A stretch of 60,026 bases of DNA. It comes from Acidimicrobiaceae bacterium (GTDB taxonomy: Bacteria > Actinomycetota > Acidimicrobiia > Acidimicrobiales > Aldehydirespiratoraceae). How positions within the stretch are numbered: position 1 is the stretch's first letter; every line of letters starts with the position of its first letter. Below the pieces are notes generated by a model. That model worked only from the letters and a program-made list of their open reading frames with translations, did no database searches and was not told where the DNA came from. The translations under genes were made by a program, and so were the position numbers. Where the stretch lies: the NCBI GenBank assembly GCA_026708645.1, contig JAPOUM010000029.1, positions 1-60,026 of the forward strand. Reading direction: 5' to 3'. This document shows positions 42,217-51,761 of the stretch, piece by piece.

Positions 42217-42676
42217 GGCCGTCCGCGTCGTTGTGCCCGCCGCTGCCATGGCCATGGCCGCAATCGTTGCCGTGGTCATGGTCGTGATCATGGTCGTGGC
42301 CCGCCACGAGACGATGCGCCACGCAGGCTTCGGCCTCGTCGACGGAGGCGTGGCACCAGCAGTCGTCACTGCATTCGCCGTGGGAGGGCTTGGTGAGATC
42401 GGCGAAAGCCTCGCCGAACTCTTTGGCCCCGCGCTCGAGTCCGAACTCAGACAGCGCGTACCAGTCGCCGTCGCGCACCAGATAGCCCTCTTCGACGAGA
42501 CGGTCGAGGTAGGTCATACCGATGGCTGCGTCCACCCCGAGGAAGCGTTCGATCAGACCCGGGTCGACCACGTCACCGAAACCTTCGCCGCGCAGCCAGT
42601 ACATCACTTGGAGGATCTCGCTGCGCCAGTAGAGGGCGGCCAGAGCATCGGATTTGGGGGATGCGGCGGTGCTCAC
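42206..42676 (-). CDS. HTH protein with Cys/His-rich metal-binding C-terminus
   Basis: A GTG start gives 156 residues. The first 90 residues predict a winged helix-turn-helix (YLDRLVEEGYLVRDGDWYALS). Then come cysteines (GECSDDCWCHASVDEAEAC) and a His/Asp run of 28 residues with HDHDHDHGNDCGHGH, of the kind used to bind nickel in HypB or SlyD. A nickel-responsive regulator or nickel store for hydrogenase maturation is a fair inference. It lies between the small membrane-protein genes and the PadR gene. Confidence 0.7.
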   Translation of the reverse strand: MSTAASPKSDALAALYWRSEILQVMYWLRGEGFGDVVDPGLIERFLGVDAAIGMTYLDRLVEEGYLVRDGDWYALSEFGLERGAKEFGEAFADLTKPSHGECSDDCWCHASVDEAEACVAHRLVAGHDHDHDHDHGNDCGHGHGSGGHNDADGHGH

Positions 42677-42739
42677 AGCAACAAGAATTCCCTACGAGGA
42701 TTCCCTACGCGAAAGCCGCGAAGAGCCTAGTGGGAGGCA

Positions 42740-43051
42740 TCAGTTCGCCGCTGAGGGCGAGGCTGCCGACGACAGCGAGTCCGACGGCGGCGACGGCGCG
42801 GCGAGGCTCTCGGCTTTGGCCGACACGGTGTCGAGAGCGCCGGCGATCACTTTCAGCTGCTCATTGACTTTGAGCACTGAGGGGCCGACCGAAGCGCACT
42901 GCGTCTCGATGGCGCGCACCCCGAAAGTGACTTTGCCGAGTGATGTCGAGATTCGCCGCAACGAGGCGGCGATGAGGATCAAGTAGACGGCCAGCGCCCC
43001 GACGAAGACGACTATCTCCACCACGGTCAGCACGATCAGCAGGTTGCGCAT
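42740..43051 (-). CDS. Small membrane protein of the hydrogenase region (module B)
   Basis: The protein has 103 residues. One membrane helix (about 5-29) precedes an amphipathic region with LRRISTSLGKVTFGVRAI, similar to LRAVNESLGGITAAVRSI at 22452-22712. The last 25 residues are Ser/Ala/Pro-rich. It is coupled to the preceding gene (shared base at 43051). A helical stalk or anchor for the cytosolic hydrogenase, analogous in principle to HucM of mycobacterial Huc, is possible but not shown. Confidence 0.65.
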   Translation of the reverse strand: MRNLLIVLTVVEIVVFVGALAVYLILIAASLRRISTSLGKVTFGVRAIETQCASVGPSVLKVNEQLKVIAGALDTVSAKAESLAAPSPPSDSLSSAASPSAAN

Positions 43052-43380
43052 CAGTCGTCGCCTTCCGCCGGCGCCGCCTCGGAGAGCACCGCCTGAGCGG
43101 GCACCGCCTGAGAGAGCGCCGACTGGGCGATCGTCTCATCCAAGAACGCGTCATGTTCGAGGGCCTCGGATGTGAAAGCGTCGAGGCGCACCGTGGTCTG
43201 GTGCAGCATCCAGGTGGTGGCCGTGTTGCGGGCCACCTGCTTGCCCGTCTCCCAGATGGCGTCGGCGCCCGCTTCGATGCGGCGCACCTTGCCGTAGAAG
43301 ATCTGCAGCAACAGCACGGCGACCACGCACACCACTAGACCCAGAGCCAGGGTCAGCCACCAGAGCGCTTCAGTGCTCAT
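43051..43380 (-). CDS. Small membrane protein of the hydrogenase region (module B)
   Basis: The protein has 109 residues. The N-terminal helix (ALWWLTLALGLVVCVVAVLLLQIF) spans the membrane. An amphipathic helix with KQVARNTATTWMLHQTTVRLD and an Ala/Gln-rich tail follow. It overlaps the preceding gene by 4 bp (ATGA). RNTATTWML resembles DNTAVLWAV in 43377-43652, so the two small proteins are probably paralogues. Confidence 0.65.
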   Translation of the reverse strand: MSTEALWWLTLALGLVVCVVAVLLLQIFYGKVRRIEAGADAIWETGKQVARNTATTWMLHQTTVRLDAFTSEALEHDAFLDETIAQSALSQAVPAQAVLSEAAPAEGDD

Positions 43381-43652
43381 CGCCGGCCCCCGTTCGCTGA
43401 GGCCCCGCTGCCGGCGATGAGATGCTCGCGCACCGCGCCCGCTCCGGAGCTGATGCGCTCTATGGCCGAATTCACGTCGTTAACCGCCCACAGGACCGCC
43501 GTGTTGTCGCGGGACTCTTGCAGAGCCGCCAGTATCGCCCCGGCCTGCACAGCGGCTCGGTGCGCGCCGCGGATCATCAACAGCAGCAGCACCACCACAA
43601 CAAGTACCAGCCCACCCCCGATCAGATATCCGATGATCCATCCTGAGGACAC
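43377..43652 (-). CDS. Small membrane protein of the hydrogenase region (module B)
   Basis: I start at GTG 43652 after AAGGGAGGG, giving 91 residues. The membrane helix (GYLIGGGLVLVVVVLLLLMI) is followed by RAAVQAGAILAALQESRDNTAVLW and VNSAIERISSGAGAVREHL, an amphipathic stretch (quoted here in parts). It is the first gene of the minus-strand operon that runs to hypE and diverges from the structural genes across 127 bp. Confidence 0.65.
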   Translation of the reverse strand: MSSGWIIGYLIGGGLVLVVVVLLLLMIRGAHRAAVQAGAILAALQESRDNTAVLWAVNDVNSAIERISSGAGAVREHLIAGSGASANGGRR

Positions 43653-43713
43653 AGGCCCTCCCTTCACCGCCGCTAGCAATCACCCCAGAGCATAACCCCA
43701 ACCCTCCACTAGA

Positions 43714-43724
43714 TGCGATTCGCA
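43714..43724. promoter_or_regulatory. Candidate operator TGCGATTCGCA between the divergent hydrogenase operons
   Basis: A perfect inverted repeat TGCGA-T-TCGCA lies near the middle of the 127-bp divergent intergenic region, where both operons must have promoters. The PadR or His-rich HTH protein encoded close by are candidate ligands; this is inference. Confidence 0.4.
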
Positions 43725-43779
43725 CATAGTGATAGGGTTGGCTCTACCCGTCAGGGTCCGCTACTTGGAGGCTTCGCTC

Positions 43780-45015
<1,236 letters not shown>

Positions 45016-45021
45016 CCGCCG

Positions 45022-46920
45022 ATGTGTTTCAAGAACCTGCCCATCGTCTTCGACGACGCCGGCAAAGCCCGGCTGCGCGACGACATTCGCGATCCTTATG
45101 CGGTGACCGTCGCCGAGCCTCGCGACTTCGTGCGCGGCGCGCTCGAGCGCAGCAGTGCCGGAGCTTTGGCTGCGCCGCCCCGGCTGCGGGAGTGGAGCAT
45201 CGATCCGGTGACGAGAGTCGCCGGGGCGCTGGCGGTCCACACCGTCTTGGATCTGGAGACCCGCAAAGCCGTGGAGGCCCACTCACAGGCGATGCTGTTC
45301 CGCGGATACGAGATCATCCTCAAAGGGCGCGACCCGCGAGATGCCATAGACATCTCGTCGCGGGCTTGCGGCGTGTGCGGCGGCGTCCACGCCACGGTGT
45401 CGTCGCTGGCCATCGAGATGGCCTTCGGCATCCAGCCGCCGCCGCTAGGCGTGTGCGTGCGCAACCTCGGCGAGGTGGCCGAGATGTTCTATGACCATCC
45501 GCTGCATCTGGGGCTGCTGGCCGGGCCCGACTATTCGACCGCCATCGTGTCGGTCACCAACCCCGAGCTGGTCGATCTGGCCGCGAAGACCCTGGCGCCT
45601 CACGCCGACGTCCACGGCTACGTCACCATCAAGGACATCATGGACGGCTTCAACCCGCTGGAGGGCGCCATCTATCTGGAAGCCTTGGAGTACACCCGCA
45701 TCGCCCGCAAGATGTGCACGCTGATGTACGGCAAGTACCCGCACCCTTCGACGCTCGTGCCCGGCGGCGTGTCCACCACGGTCAGCACCACCACATTCAA
45801 CGAGTACTACTCAAACCTCGGCTTAATCTTCGACTACGCCAAGCGCCTGGCCGGCATCTGGGACGACATCTGCGACTTCTTCTTGGAGGCCGACCCGTCG
45901 TACAGCGATGTGGGGCTGCGACCCTCCAATCTGATCCAAACCGGCATCTGGGACGACCCGGAGGTCTACGACGCCCGCTACGCCAATGTGGACGCCTGGG
46001 GCCAAGCCCGCTACTCGGCGCCCGGCATCATCACCGAAGGCGAGCTCACCACCACCAAGCTCACCGAGATCAACATGGGCATCGAGGAGTTCGTCGAGCA
46101 CTCCTACTACGAGGACTGGACCACCAACGGCAACGGCTCGGGCTCGGTGCGTTTCGGCACAGATGAGCTGGGCAACCCGCTGTCGCCTTATCACGCCTGG
46201 AACAAAGAGACCATCCCCCGACCGCAGGGCAAGAACTTCAAGGAGAAGTACTCCTGGGACACCGCCCCCCGCTGGGACCGCCTTTCCATGGAGACGGGCG
46301 TATACGGGCGCATGTGGACAACGGCCTTGGCGCGGCAGCTGCCCGACAATCCCTACATCGAGGCGACCGGCGACGGGCTGCGGATGCTGCTGCCGGCGCA
46401 CGACCTGCCCGAGACCGAGCTGTTCTGGCGGGTGCCCCAGAAGTTGAACGCCTTCGAGCGCAACCGGGGGCGGGCCTACGGGGTCGCCTTCACCGCCGCC
46501 ATCGGGATGATCTGCCTGATGCAGGCTTTCGACTATTGGCGCAAAGGCGAGACCAGCGTGTCGACGTCGTTCAAAGTGCCGCGCGACGAGCGGGTCTCGG
46601 CGGGCTTCTGGGAGGCCGGGCGGGGTTACCTGACCCATCACATGCACATGGACAAAGGGCGGCTGATCAACTATCAGATCAATACGCCGTCAACTTGGAA
46701 CGCGTCGCCGCGCGACCCTTTCGATCAGCCCGGGCCTTACGAGGAGGCCATCGTGGGTACGCCGATACTGGAGAGCGTGGCCGACGACGACATCAAAGGC
46801 ATCGACATCCTGCGCGCCATACGCAGCTTTGATCCTTGCATGCCCTGCACCACCCACATGGACACGGGCCGGGGCGTCATAACCCGCGAAGTCAACTCGT
46901 GCGGGTGCACACTGGAGTGA
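45022..46920 (+). CDS. hhyL: [NiFe]-hydrogenase large subunit, actinobacterial group 1h-like
   Basis: The protein has 632 residues. Nickel is bound by RACGVCGGVHA (L1, near 118) and DPCMPCTTHMD (L2, near 608). After the His of L2, 18 or so residues remain (TGRGVITREVNSCGCTLE), which the maturation protease would remove. PPPLGVCVRNLGEVAEMFYDH is typical of the group 1h relatives. Both L2 ligands are Cys; this is not a [NiFeSe] enzyme. It oxidises H2, probably to atmospheric levels if the group assignment holds, passing electrons via the small subunit. It starts 6 bp after hhyS. Confidence 0.93.
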   Translation: MCFKNLPIVFDDAGKARLRDDIRDPYAVTVAEPRDFVRGALERSSAGALAAPPRLREWSIDPVTRVAGALAVHTVLDLETRKAVEAHSQAMLFRGYEIILKGRDPRDAIDISSRACGVCGGVHATVSSLAIEMAFGIQPPPLGVCVRNLGEVAEMFYDHPLHLGLLAGPDYSTAIVSVTNPELVDLAAKTLAPHADVHGYVTIKDIMDGFNPLEGAIYLEALEYTRIARKMCTLMYGKYPHPSTLVPGGVSTTVSTTTFNEYYSNLGLIFDYAKRLAGIWDDICDFFLEADPSYSDVGLRPSNLIQTGIWDDPEVYDARYANVDAWGQARYSAPGIITEGELTTTKLTEINMGIEEFVEHSYYEDWTTNGNGSGSVRFGTDELGNPLSPYHAWNKETIPRPQGKNFKEKYSWDTAPRWDRLSMETGVYGRMWTTALARQLPDNPYIEATGDGLRMLLPAHDLPETELFWRVPQKLNAFERNRGRAYGVAFTAAIGMICLMQAFDYWRKGETSVSTSFKVPRDERVSAGFWEAGRGYLTHHMHMDKGRLINYQINTPSTWNASPRDPFDQPGPYEEAIVGTPILESVADDDIKGIDILRAIRSFDPCMPCTTHMDTGRGVITREVNSCGCTLE

Positions 46921-47084
46921 TGCACGCCGCAGGCGACGGCAGCTCCCACGATTCTGGCACCGGCTTCCTGGCCGCTCCGACACCTGAAGCTGCGTCTCTG
47001 CCTGCGCCGCTGTCCGCGTCTCTGCCTGCGTCCGCGTCCGAGCCGGTGTCGCAGCCGGTGTCGCTGCCGGTGATGAATCCATGA
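46920..47084 (+). CDS. Small coupled open reading frame, 54 codons
   Basis: The ATG at 46920 shares a base with the hhyL stop (TGATG), and the stop overlaps the next start at 47081 (ATGA). The product is Ser/Ala/Pro-rich with no domain (MHAAGDGSSHDSGTGF, then SLPA repeats). Coupling on both sides argues that it is translated; its low complexity leaves doubt that it has a function beyond coupling. Confidence 0.4.
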   Translation: MHAAGDGSSHDSGTGFLAAPTPEAASLPAPLSASLPASASEPVSQPVSLPVMNP

Positions 47085-47749
47085 ATGCAGCAGCGTCCGG
47101 TGACTTGGCGCAGCGCTGGCGGGAACTGTCGGAGCAGGCCGTCTCGCTGCCGGAGCGCGACGAGGCGCTCGACACGCTGCTGGGCCCCGGCGCGCAGGTG
47201 AAGTCGGGGCGGGGCGAGGCTCAGCCGGGCTGCACGCTCGTGGGCGGCGTCGGCCTGCCGTGGCTGCGCGACCTCGACTTCGGTGCCAACTGGCTGGCAC
47301 GGGCGGCGACACTCCCATGGCCCGACGACGTGGTGCTCGAGGATCTGTCATACGCGGCGCACCGCGTCATGCACCGCCTGCAAGAGCTGCAGCCGGCACG
47401 AGCCGTGCTGTTGGGATGCATGCCACGGGGCGGCGATCCCGCAGGCACGATCCGCCGTTATTCGCTGGCCGAACTGGGCGAGCCCGACCCTGACGAGGTG
47501 CATGAGCGGCTGGGGGAGGCGGTCGGCGGCATCGTGGATCTTGACCACACCCTTGCAGTCTGCCGCTACTGGAAGGCGCTGCCGGACGACACCGTGGTCA
47601 TCGAGGTGGAGCCCGCCGAGAGCGAGTTCGGCTGGGGTTTCTCACAACCGGTGGAGGACGCCGTGGACAAGGTGCTCGACATGGTCCGCCACGAGGTGTC
47701 GCACGGCGGGGCGTCGCACGGCGGAGCGTCGCACGGCGGAAAGCTCTGA
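47081..47749 (+). CDS. Hydrogenase-cluster protein resembling the HybD/M52 maturation-protease fold
   Basis: The protein has 222 residues. LVGGVGLPWLRDLDFGANWL near residue 53 recalls the GxGN-x-x-x-x-DDGxG of hydrogenase maturation proteases, and LEDLSYAAHRVMHRLQEL and ARAVLLGCMPRGG continue the pattern. DLDHTLAVCRYWKALPDDTVVIEVEP fits the later strands. The catalytic residues are not fully conserved, so a role as a partner or inactive relative is possible; a canonical protease is encoded at 49018. The C-terminus has a SHGGA repeat, possibly metal-binding. Confidence 0.55.
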   Translation: MNAAASGDLAQRWRELSEQAVSLPERDEALDTLLGPGAQVKSGRGEAQPGCTLVGGVGLPWLRDLDFGANWLARAATLPWPDDVVLEDLSYAAHRVMHRLQELQPARAVLLGCMPRGGDPAGTIRRYSLAELGEPDPDEVHERLGEAVGGIVDLDHTLAVCRYWKALPDDTVVIEVEPAESEFGWGFSQPVEDAVDKVLDMVRHEVSHGGASHGGASHGGKL

Positions 47750-47751
47750 TC

Positions 47752-48330
47752 TTGGCTGAGCCCGCAGAACTCGCATACGGCGACATCCTCGCCCGGGCCG
47801 CTGAACTGGCCAGCAGCCTGCTGGAGTGCGGCGACGCGCGCACCTCAGCCGACGCCGAAGAGTTGCTGGACTGGCTGGACGCCTACCATCGCGAGGGCCT
47901 GGGTCGGCTGGTCGAGATGGTGCGCCAGTGGCGCGGCGAGCTCTTCTTGGAGCAGGCGGCGTTGGATCCGGTGGTGGGAGACCTGCTGGCCACCTACGGG
48001 CTGGGAACAGACACCGACGCTGCCGCCGTCGACCGGGTCGTGCAGCTGGCGCTGGACGAGGTGCGTCCCTACATCCACTCCCACGGCGGCGAAGTGGAGG
48101 TGCTGTCGGCGCGAGACGGTGTGGTGTCGTTGCGGATGCACGGCAACTGCAACGGCTGCACCGCATCCGACGACACCGTGACACGCCGCATTGAGGCTGC
48201 GCTGCGCGAGCATTGGATCGACTTCAGGCGTGTGGAGACCGAGCAGCACACTGCGGCGCCGCACCCGCCGCCGAGCCCCGGCCAAGCCCAAGCAGCCACC
48301 GGCTTGGCCATCGGGCCGCGGCCGTCGTGA
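47752..48330 (+). CDS. NifU C-terminal-like iron-sulfur carrier
   Basis: A TTG start at 47752 gives 192 residues. The C-terminal half (about 100-170) is a NifU/Nfu domain: VRPYIHSHGGEVEVLS and HGNCNGCTASDDTV, where C-x-x-C holds a bridging cluster. The first 90 residues are a helical N-terminal domain found with actinobacterial hydrogenase genes. It probably supplies iron-sulfur clusters to the small subunit. The next start overlaps its stop (GTGA). Confidence 0.82.
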   Translation: MAEPAELAYGDILARAAELASSLLECGDARTSADAEELLDWLDAYHREGLGRLVEMVRQWRGELFLEQAALDPVVGDLLATYGLGTDTDAAAVDRVVQLALDEVRPYIHSHGGEVEVLSARDGVVSLRMHGNCNGCTASDDTVTRRIEAALREHWIDFRRVETEQHTAAPHPPPSPGQAQAATGLAIGPRPS

Positions 48331-49010
48331 ACGCGGACGCTGAGGCCGAGGCGGCTGAGATAGCCGAGATGGCCGAGGCAGCCGATCCTGAAGCCGCTGG
48401 GGCCGAGGCGGCCGAGGCCGACGAGGTGGCCGATCTCTGCTTCAGCGCGCGGGCGCTGGCCCAGACCCATCCGATGACCGCGGCGGCGCTGCGCTACCGC
48501 CAGGAGTGCGCCGAACGCGAGCGCTCCCAGCAGCCTGTGAGCGAACTCAGCGACTGGGCTGCGACCTGTCTTTTGGTGGGCTACTGCCTGCGCCGCTGTG
48601 AAGAACAGGCCGCCCACGCGCCAAGGGCGGATGACGCCGAAGAAGGCGGCGCTGCAGAGGATGGCGCTGACTCGGGAGATACTGACGCGGGAGGCGCTGA
48701 CGAGAGCGATACTGACGAGAGCGACGAAGCTGAGACCGCGGCTGATGCTGCGGTCGTCGGGGTTGATCTTCACAGAGTGAACGAGCTCAGCGAGTCGCTC
48801 AGGACGGGGGATCCCGCCAGCGTCACGCTGCTGCGAGCGGATCTGGTCGTGGCGGCGCTGGACCGCCTGATCGCCACCGAACTCGACAAGCGCCACGAGC
48901 ATCTGCGCGAGCAACTCGACGACGACGCCTGGGGCGAACTCGGGGACTATCTGGCCTGGTGGGTGATCCACGGATACGCCCTGCGAGCCAGCGAGCAAAC
49001 CTTGCGATGA
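48327..49010 (+). CDS. Hypothetical hydrogenase-cluster protein with acidic linkers
   Basis: I start at GTG 48327, coupled to the NifU gene (GTGA), giving 227 residues. The first 40 residues are Ala/Glu-rich. Two helical segments follow (about 42-95 with CLLVGYCLRRCEEQ; about 150-227 with LGDYLAWWVIHGYALRASEQ), separated by an acidic D/E/S/T linker of about 45 residues. No family was recognised. Its place in the operon between the NifU-like gene and the maturation protease suggests an assembly role. Confidence 0.65.
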   Translation: MNADAEAEAAEIAEMAEAADPEAAGAEAAEADEVADLCFSARALAQTHPMTAAALRYRQECAERERSQQPVSELSDWAATCLLVGYCLRRCEEQAAHAPRADDAEEGGAAEDGADSGDTDAGGADESDTDESDEAETAADAAVVGVDLHRVNELSESLRTGDPASVTLLRADLVVAALDRLIATELDKRHEHLREQLDDDAWGELGDYLAWWVIHGYALRASEQTLR

Positions 49011-49017
49011 CCTCTCG

Positions 49018-49533
49018 ATGACTCCGGCGGCTTCGGCGCGGGTGCTGGTGGTGGGGGTCGGCAATGTCTTGCACGGTGACGACGGTTTCGGTGTAGAGGT
49101 GCTGCGGAGGCTCGCCGGTCGGCCCGTCCCGGCGGGCGTGACCCTGGCCGAGACCGGCATCGGCGGTATCCATCTGGTTCACGAACTGATGGCCGGATAC
49201 GACGCTCTGGTGGTCGTCGACGCGGTTGACAGGGGCAGGGCGCCGGGCACGGTGATGGTGATCGACGCCGAAGTGACCGATGTGGCCGACATGGCTGTGG
49301 AAGAGCGGCACGATCTGCTCGCCGACATGCATCTGGCGACTCCCGAGCGGGCCATGATGGTGGCCAAGGCCGCCGGCCTGCTGCCGGAGCGCACCGTCAT
49401 CGTCGGCTGCCAGCCGGCAGAGGTGGACACTCTGGGGATCGGGCTCACCGACGCAGTCCGATCAGCGATCGACAACGCCGTCCGCGAGATCGAGTTCTGC
49501 CTGCAGCAACTCACCAGCCCGGCCAAAACATGA
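49018..49533 (+). CDS. Hydrogenase maturation protease (M52 family)
   Basis: The protein has 171 residues. VGVGNVLHGDDGFGVEVL near residue 11 is the HycI/HybD signature with the nickel-binding Asp. ALVVVDAVDRG gives the second Asp, and ADMHLATPERAMM the His. VIVGCQPAEVDTLGIGLTDAV closes the fold. It would cleave the C-terminal peptide of HhyL once nickel is in place. The gene is 8 bp after the preceding one. In this cluster it is the only protease with all expected residues. Confidence 0.88.
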   Translation: MTPAASARVLVVGVGNVLHGDDGFGVEVLRRLAGRPVPAGVTLAETGIGGIHLVHELMAGYDALVVVDAVDRGRAPGTVMVIDAEVTDVADMAVEERHDLLADMHLATPERAMMVAKAAGLLPERTVIVGCQPAEVDTLGIGLTDAVRSAIDNAVREIEFCLQQLTSPAKT

Positions 49534-49640
49534 CTGCCGAGAACTCAGCCCGCTTCAACGAGATCGAACCCTGCCTGCAGCGACTCGCCGGGTTTGCGGC
49601 CGACGACCGGCGGGTGGGCGGCTGACATGGCCCGACTGAC

Positions 49641-51047
49641 ATGACCGTCGCGGATTTGCAGGCAGCGCTGGCGGCGGTGAGCCTGGCGAAGTCGCCCGAC
49701 GACTGGGCGCTCGCCGCATACCGTCTGGCAGTGGCCCAGTCGGAGTCCGCCCGACGGCCCGCCGACGTCGACGAGGCGCTGGAACTGCTCGACAAGGCCG
49801 CCCGCATTCTCAGCGCGGAGCGCGCTCCTGTCGAGCACGGGCGCATTCTCACCGCAGCCGCCAACTGTCACCGTGCCCGCGGCAATCATCACAAGACGCT
49901 CGAATTGTTCGAGCGCGCGGCCGGTCTGCTCGACGCCAGGGCGCCGATCAACGAACAGGCAGGCGCCCATATAAATGTGGGGCTGGCGCGCAGCGAAGCC
50001 GGAAGACCGCACGCCGGGGTCGAAGCCGCAGATCGAGCCATCGACCTGCTGACCCGCGAAGCCGAGACCGCCAGGCGCCTTGTGGACGGCACGGACGGCG
50101 AGGCCGCTGAGACCGCTGAGACCGCAGGGATCGACCTGAACAGCGAAACCGACCCGGCCGAAGAGGTCGATCCGACCGGCCCGACCGAAGAGACACGCAG
50201 GCTGCTCGGCGCGGCTCACATAAACCGCGCCCAAGCCCGTCAGGCGCTCTCGGGCCTCGAAGACCTCGAGCTTGCCGCCGACGACTACCGGAGCGCTCTC
50301 GGGGTGCTCGCAGCGGAGTCTCTGCAAGCGGGCATGGCGGCCCACGGTCTGGGAGCGACTCTGCTGGAACTGTGCCGACGGGACTCCGCTCGCTGGCCCG
50401 CAGGCGACGCTGTGGCGGCCTTCGAGCAGTGTCTGAACGTGCTCAGCCATCGCAACTTCCCGTTTCACCACGCGGTGGCGAGGCACAGTCTGGCCTTGGC
50501 CTACGAAGCCCGAGGCGAGCCGGGGGACCCGGCCCGGGCGCTCAACAGCGCTCAGGCTGCCATCTCAATGTTCGACCCGAGGCTGCACGCCTCGCACTGG
50601 CGCACGGCTCACGACACTCTGGCACGCCTGACCGCGGTGCTGGACGAGGCCCGGCCCGGCGCCGATCGCAACGATCACATCGCCCGTCTGCTGGCTGACA
50701 TCCCCGAAACCGAACGCGACAATCTGCTGCGCGACCGGCTGCTGAGGGCGGCTTCGCTGCCTGCCACCGGCCAGAAGACCGATCTGGGATCGCTGATCAG
50801 TTCGCTCGCGAGCCTCGACGCGGACGACTACCGGCAGGTGCTGCGCTCGCTGATCGGGGTGCTGATGGAACTGCCCGACCGACTGCTGGAAACAGCCTGC
50901 GCGACCATCTGCGGAGTGCATGCCGGCAGCTGCTCGCCTCAAATCTTGGACGAGATGCTCGACACGGTGATCACCGAGCGGCTGTTCGGGCCGCAGCGTG
51001 TGAGGGTGCGCGACCTGCTGGAAGCAGAAGGCTGGGTGCGGCCATGA
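49641..51047 (+). CDS. TPR-like protein of the hydrogenase cluster
   Basis: The protein has 468 residues. Residues 1-135 are tetratricopeptide-like pairs of helices (HGRILTAAANCHRARGNHHK, LFERAAGLLDA). An acidic linker with repeated TAETA and DPTGPTEE occupies about 150-190. Further helical repeats fill 195-330 (AHINRAQARQALSGLEDLE). The last 130 residues are a different helical domain ending in LLEAEGWVRP. TPR proteins usually scaffold protein complexes. The gene is 107 bp after the protease gene. Confidence 0.7.
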   Translation: MTVADLQAALAAVSLAKSPDDWALAAYRLAVAQSESARRPADVDEALELLDKAARILSAERAPVEHGRILTAAANCHRARGNHHKTLELFERAAGLLDARAPINEQAGAHINVGLARSEAGRPHAGVEAADRAIDLLTREAETARRLVDGTDGEAAETAETAGIDLNSETDPAEEVDPTGPTEETRRLLGAAHINRAQARQALSGLEDLELAADDYRSALGVLAAESLQAGMAAHGLGATLLELCRRDSARWPAGDAVAAFEQCLNVLSHRNFPFHHAVARHSLALAYEARGEPGDPARALNSAQAAISMFDPRLHASHWRTAHDTLARLTAVLDEARPGADRNDHIARLLADIPETERDNLLRDRLLRAASLPATGQKTDLGSLISSLASLDADDYRQVLRSLIGVLMELPDRLLETACATICGVHAGSCSPQILDEMLDTVITERLFGPQRVRVRDLLEAEGWVRP

Positions 51048-51099
51048 CTCGGCCATCGGCCTTCAGTCGCCCAAGCATCACCCAGACAAGATTGCAGCC

Positions 51100-51663
51100 A
51101 TGACATGCGATCCTGACGCAGTGCGCTGCGCCGAGCGGTTCATTCATGCGATCGTCTGGGCCGAGCACACCACACTCTGGGATCTGCTCAGCAGCCGGGG
51201 CCGTTCGACTGCTTTGTCTGTGGCGATGCGCAACGGCCTCGACCGTGTGGCTGCCGGACGGCTACGCGATGACCTGGCCGACCCGAGCGAGCGCGGGCTC
51301 TTCTTGCAGCAGCTGGTCAACGGTCTGCGACGAGATCTGCGCAGCGTCGAACTCACCGAGTTGACCGTCGGCGAATGCCACGCCCTGTCCGAGAACTCTG
51401 AGAACTCTGGAGACGCTGAAGGCACCGGAGTCACTGACGACACTGGAGAAACCGCGGACTCCGCGGACACCAGAGACTCTGAAGACTTTGCAGGCTCAGA
51501 GGACACGGTCGCGGTGGAGTTGCTGACCCCTTCACGGATTCCCGGCACCCAGGCATGGTCCGCCGGAAGGCTCATCCTCAGCCGCGACGACCCGAACCTC
51601 GGCGACGACCCGAACATCCGCTGGTTGGTCGACCGGCTCGAGCCGAGACTCGCCGGACCATGA
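51100..51663 (+). CDS. Hypothetical protein of the hydrogenase cluster with an acidic linker
   Basis: The protein has 187 residues. The N-terminal half is helical (CAERFIHAIVWAEHTTLWDLL). Residues about 95-135 are an acidic linker with SENSENSGDAEG and DTRDSEDF. The C-terminal 50 residues are again ordered (LTPSRIPGTQAWSAGRLIL). No family was recognised. The stop overlaps the next short frame (ATGA). Confidence 0.6.
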   Translation: MTCDPDAVRCAERFIHAIVWAEHTTLWDLLSSRGRSTALSVAMRNGLDRVAAGRLRDDLADPSERGLFLQQLVNGLRRDLRSVELTELTVGECHALSENSENSGDAEGTGVTDDTGETADSADTRDSEDFAGSEDTVAVELLTPSRIPGTQAWSAGRLILSRDDPNLGDDPNIRWLVDRLEPRLAGP

Positions 51664-51761
51664 CACCAGCAGCGACACCAGCAGCGACACAGCCCATGAC
51701 ACAGCGGGGTCGTGTTGCACTCCCCGAGGACTGGTCGCGCCTTGCGCGACACCATACATGA
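51660..51761 (+). CDS. Very small coupled open reading frame, 33 codons
   Basis: The ATG overlaps the previous stop, and its own TGA overlaps the next ATG at 51758. The product is MTPAATPAATQPMTQRGRVA followed by LPEDWSRLARHHT. The second half is not low-complexity and resembles a conserved-peptide end. Coupling on both sides supports translation. Confidence 0.45.
   Translation: MTPAATPAATQPMTQRGRVALPEDWSRLARHHT

Noticed and set aside
45022..46920. [NiFeSe]-type hydrogenase large subunit
   Set aside because: Both L1 and L2 motifs use Cys codons at all four nickel-ligand positions.
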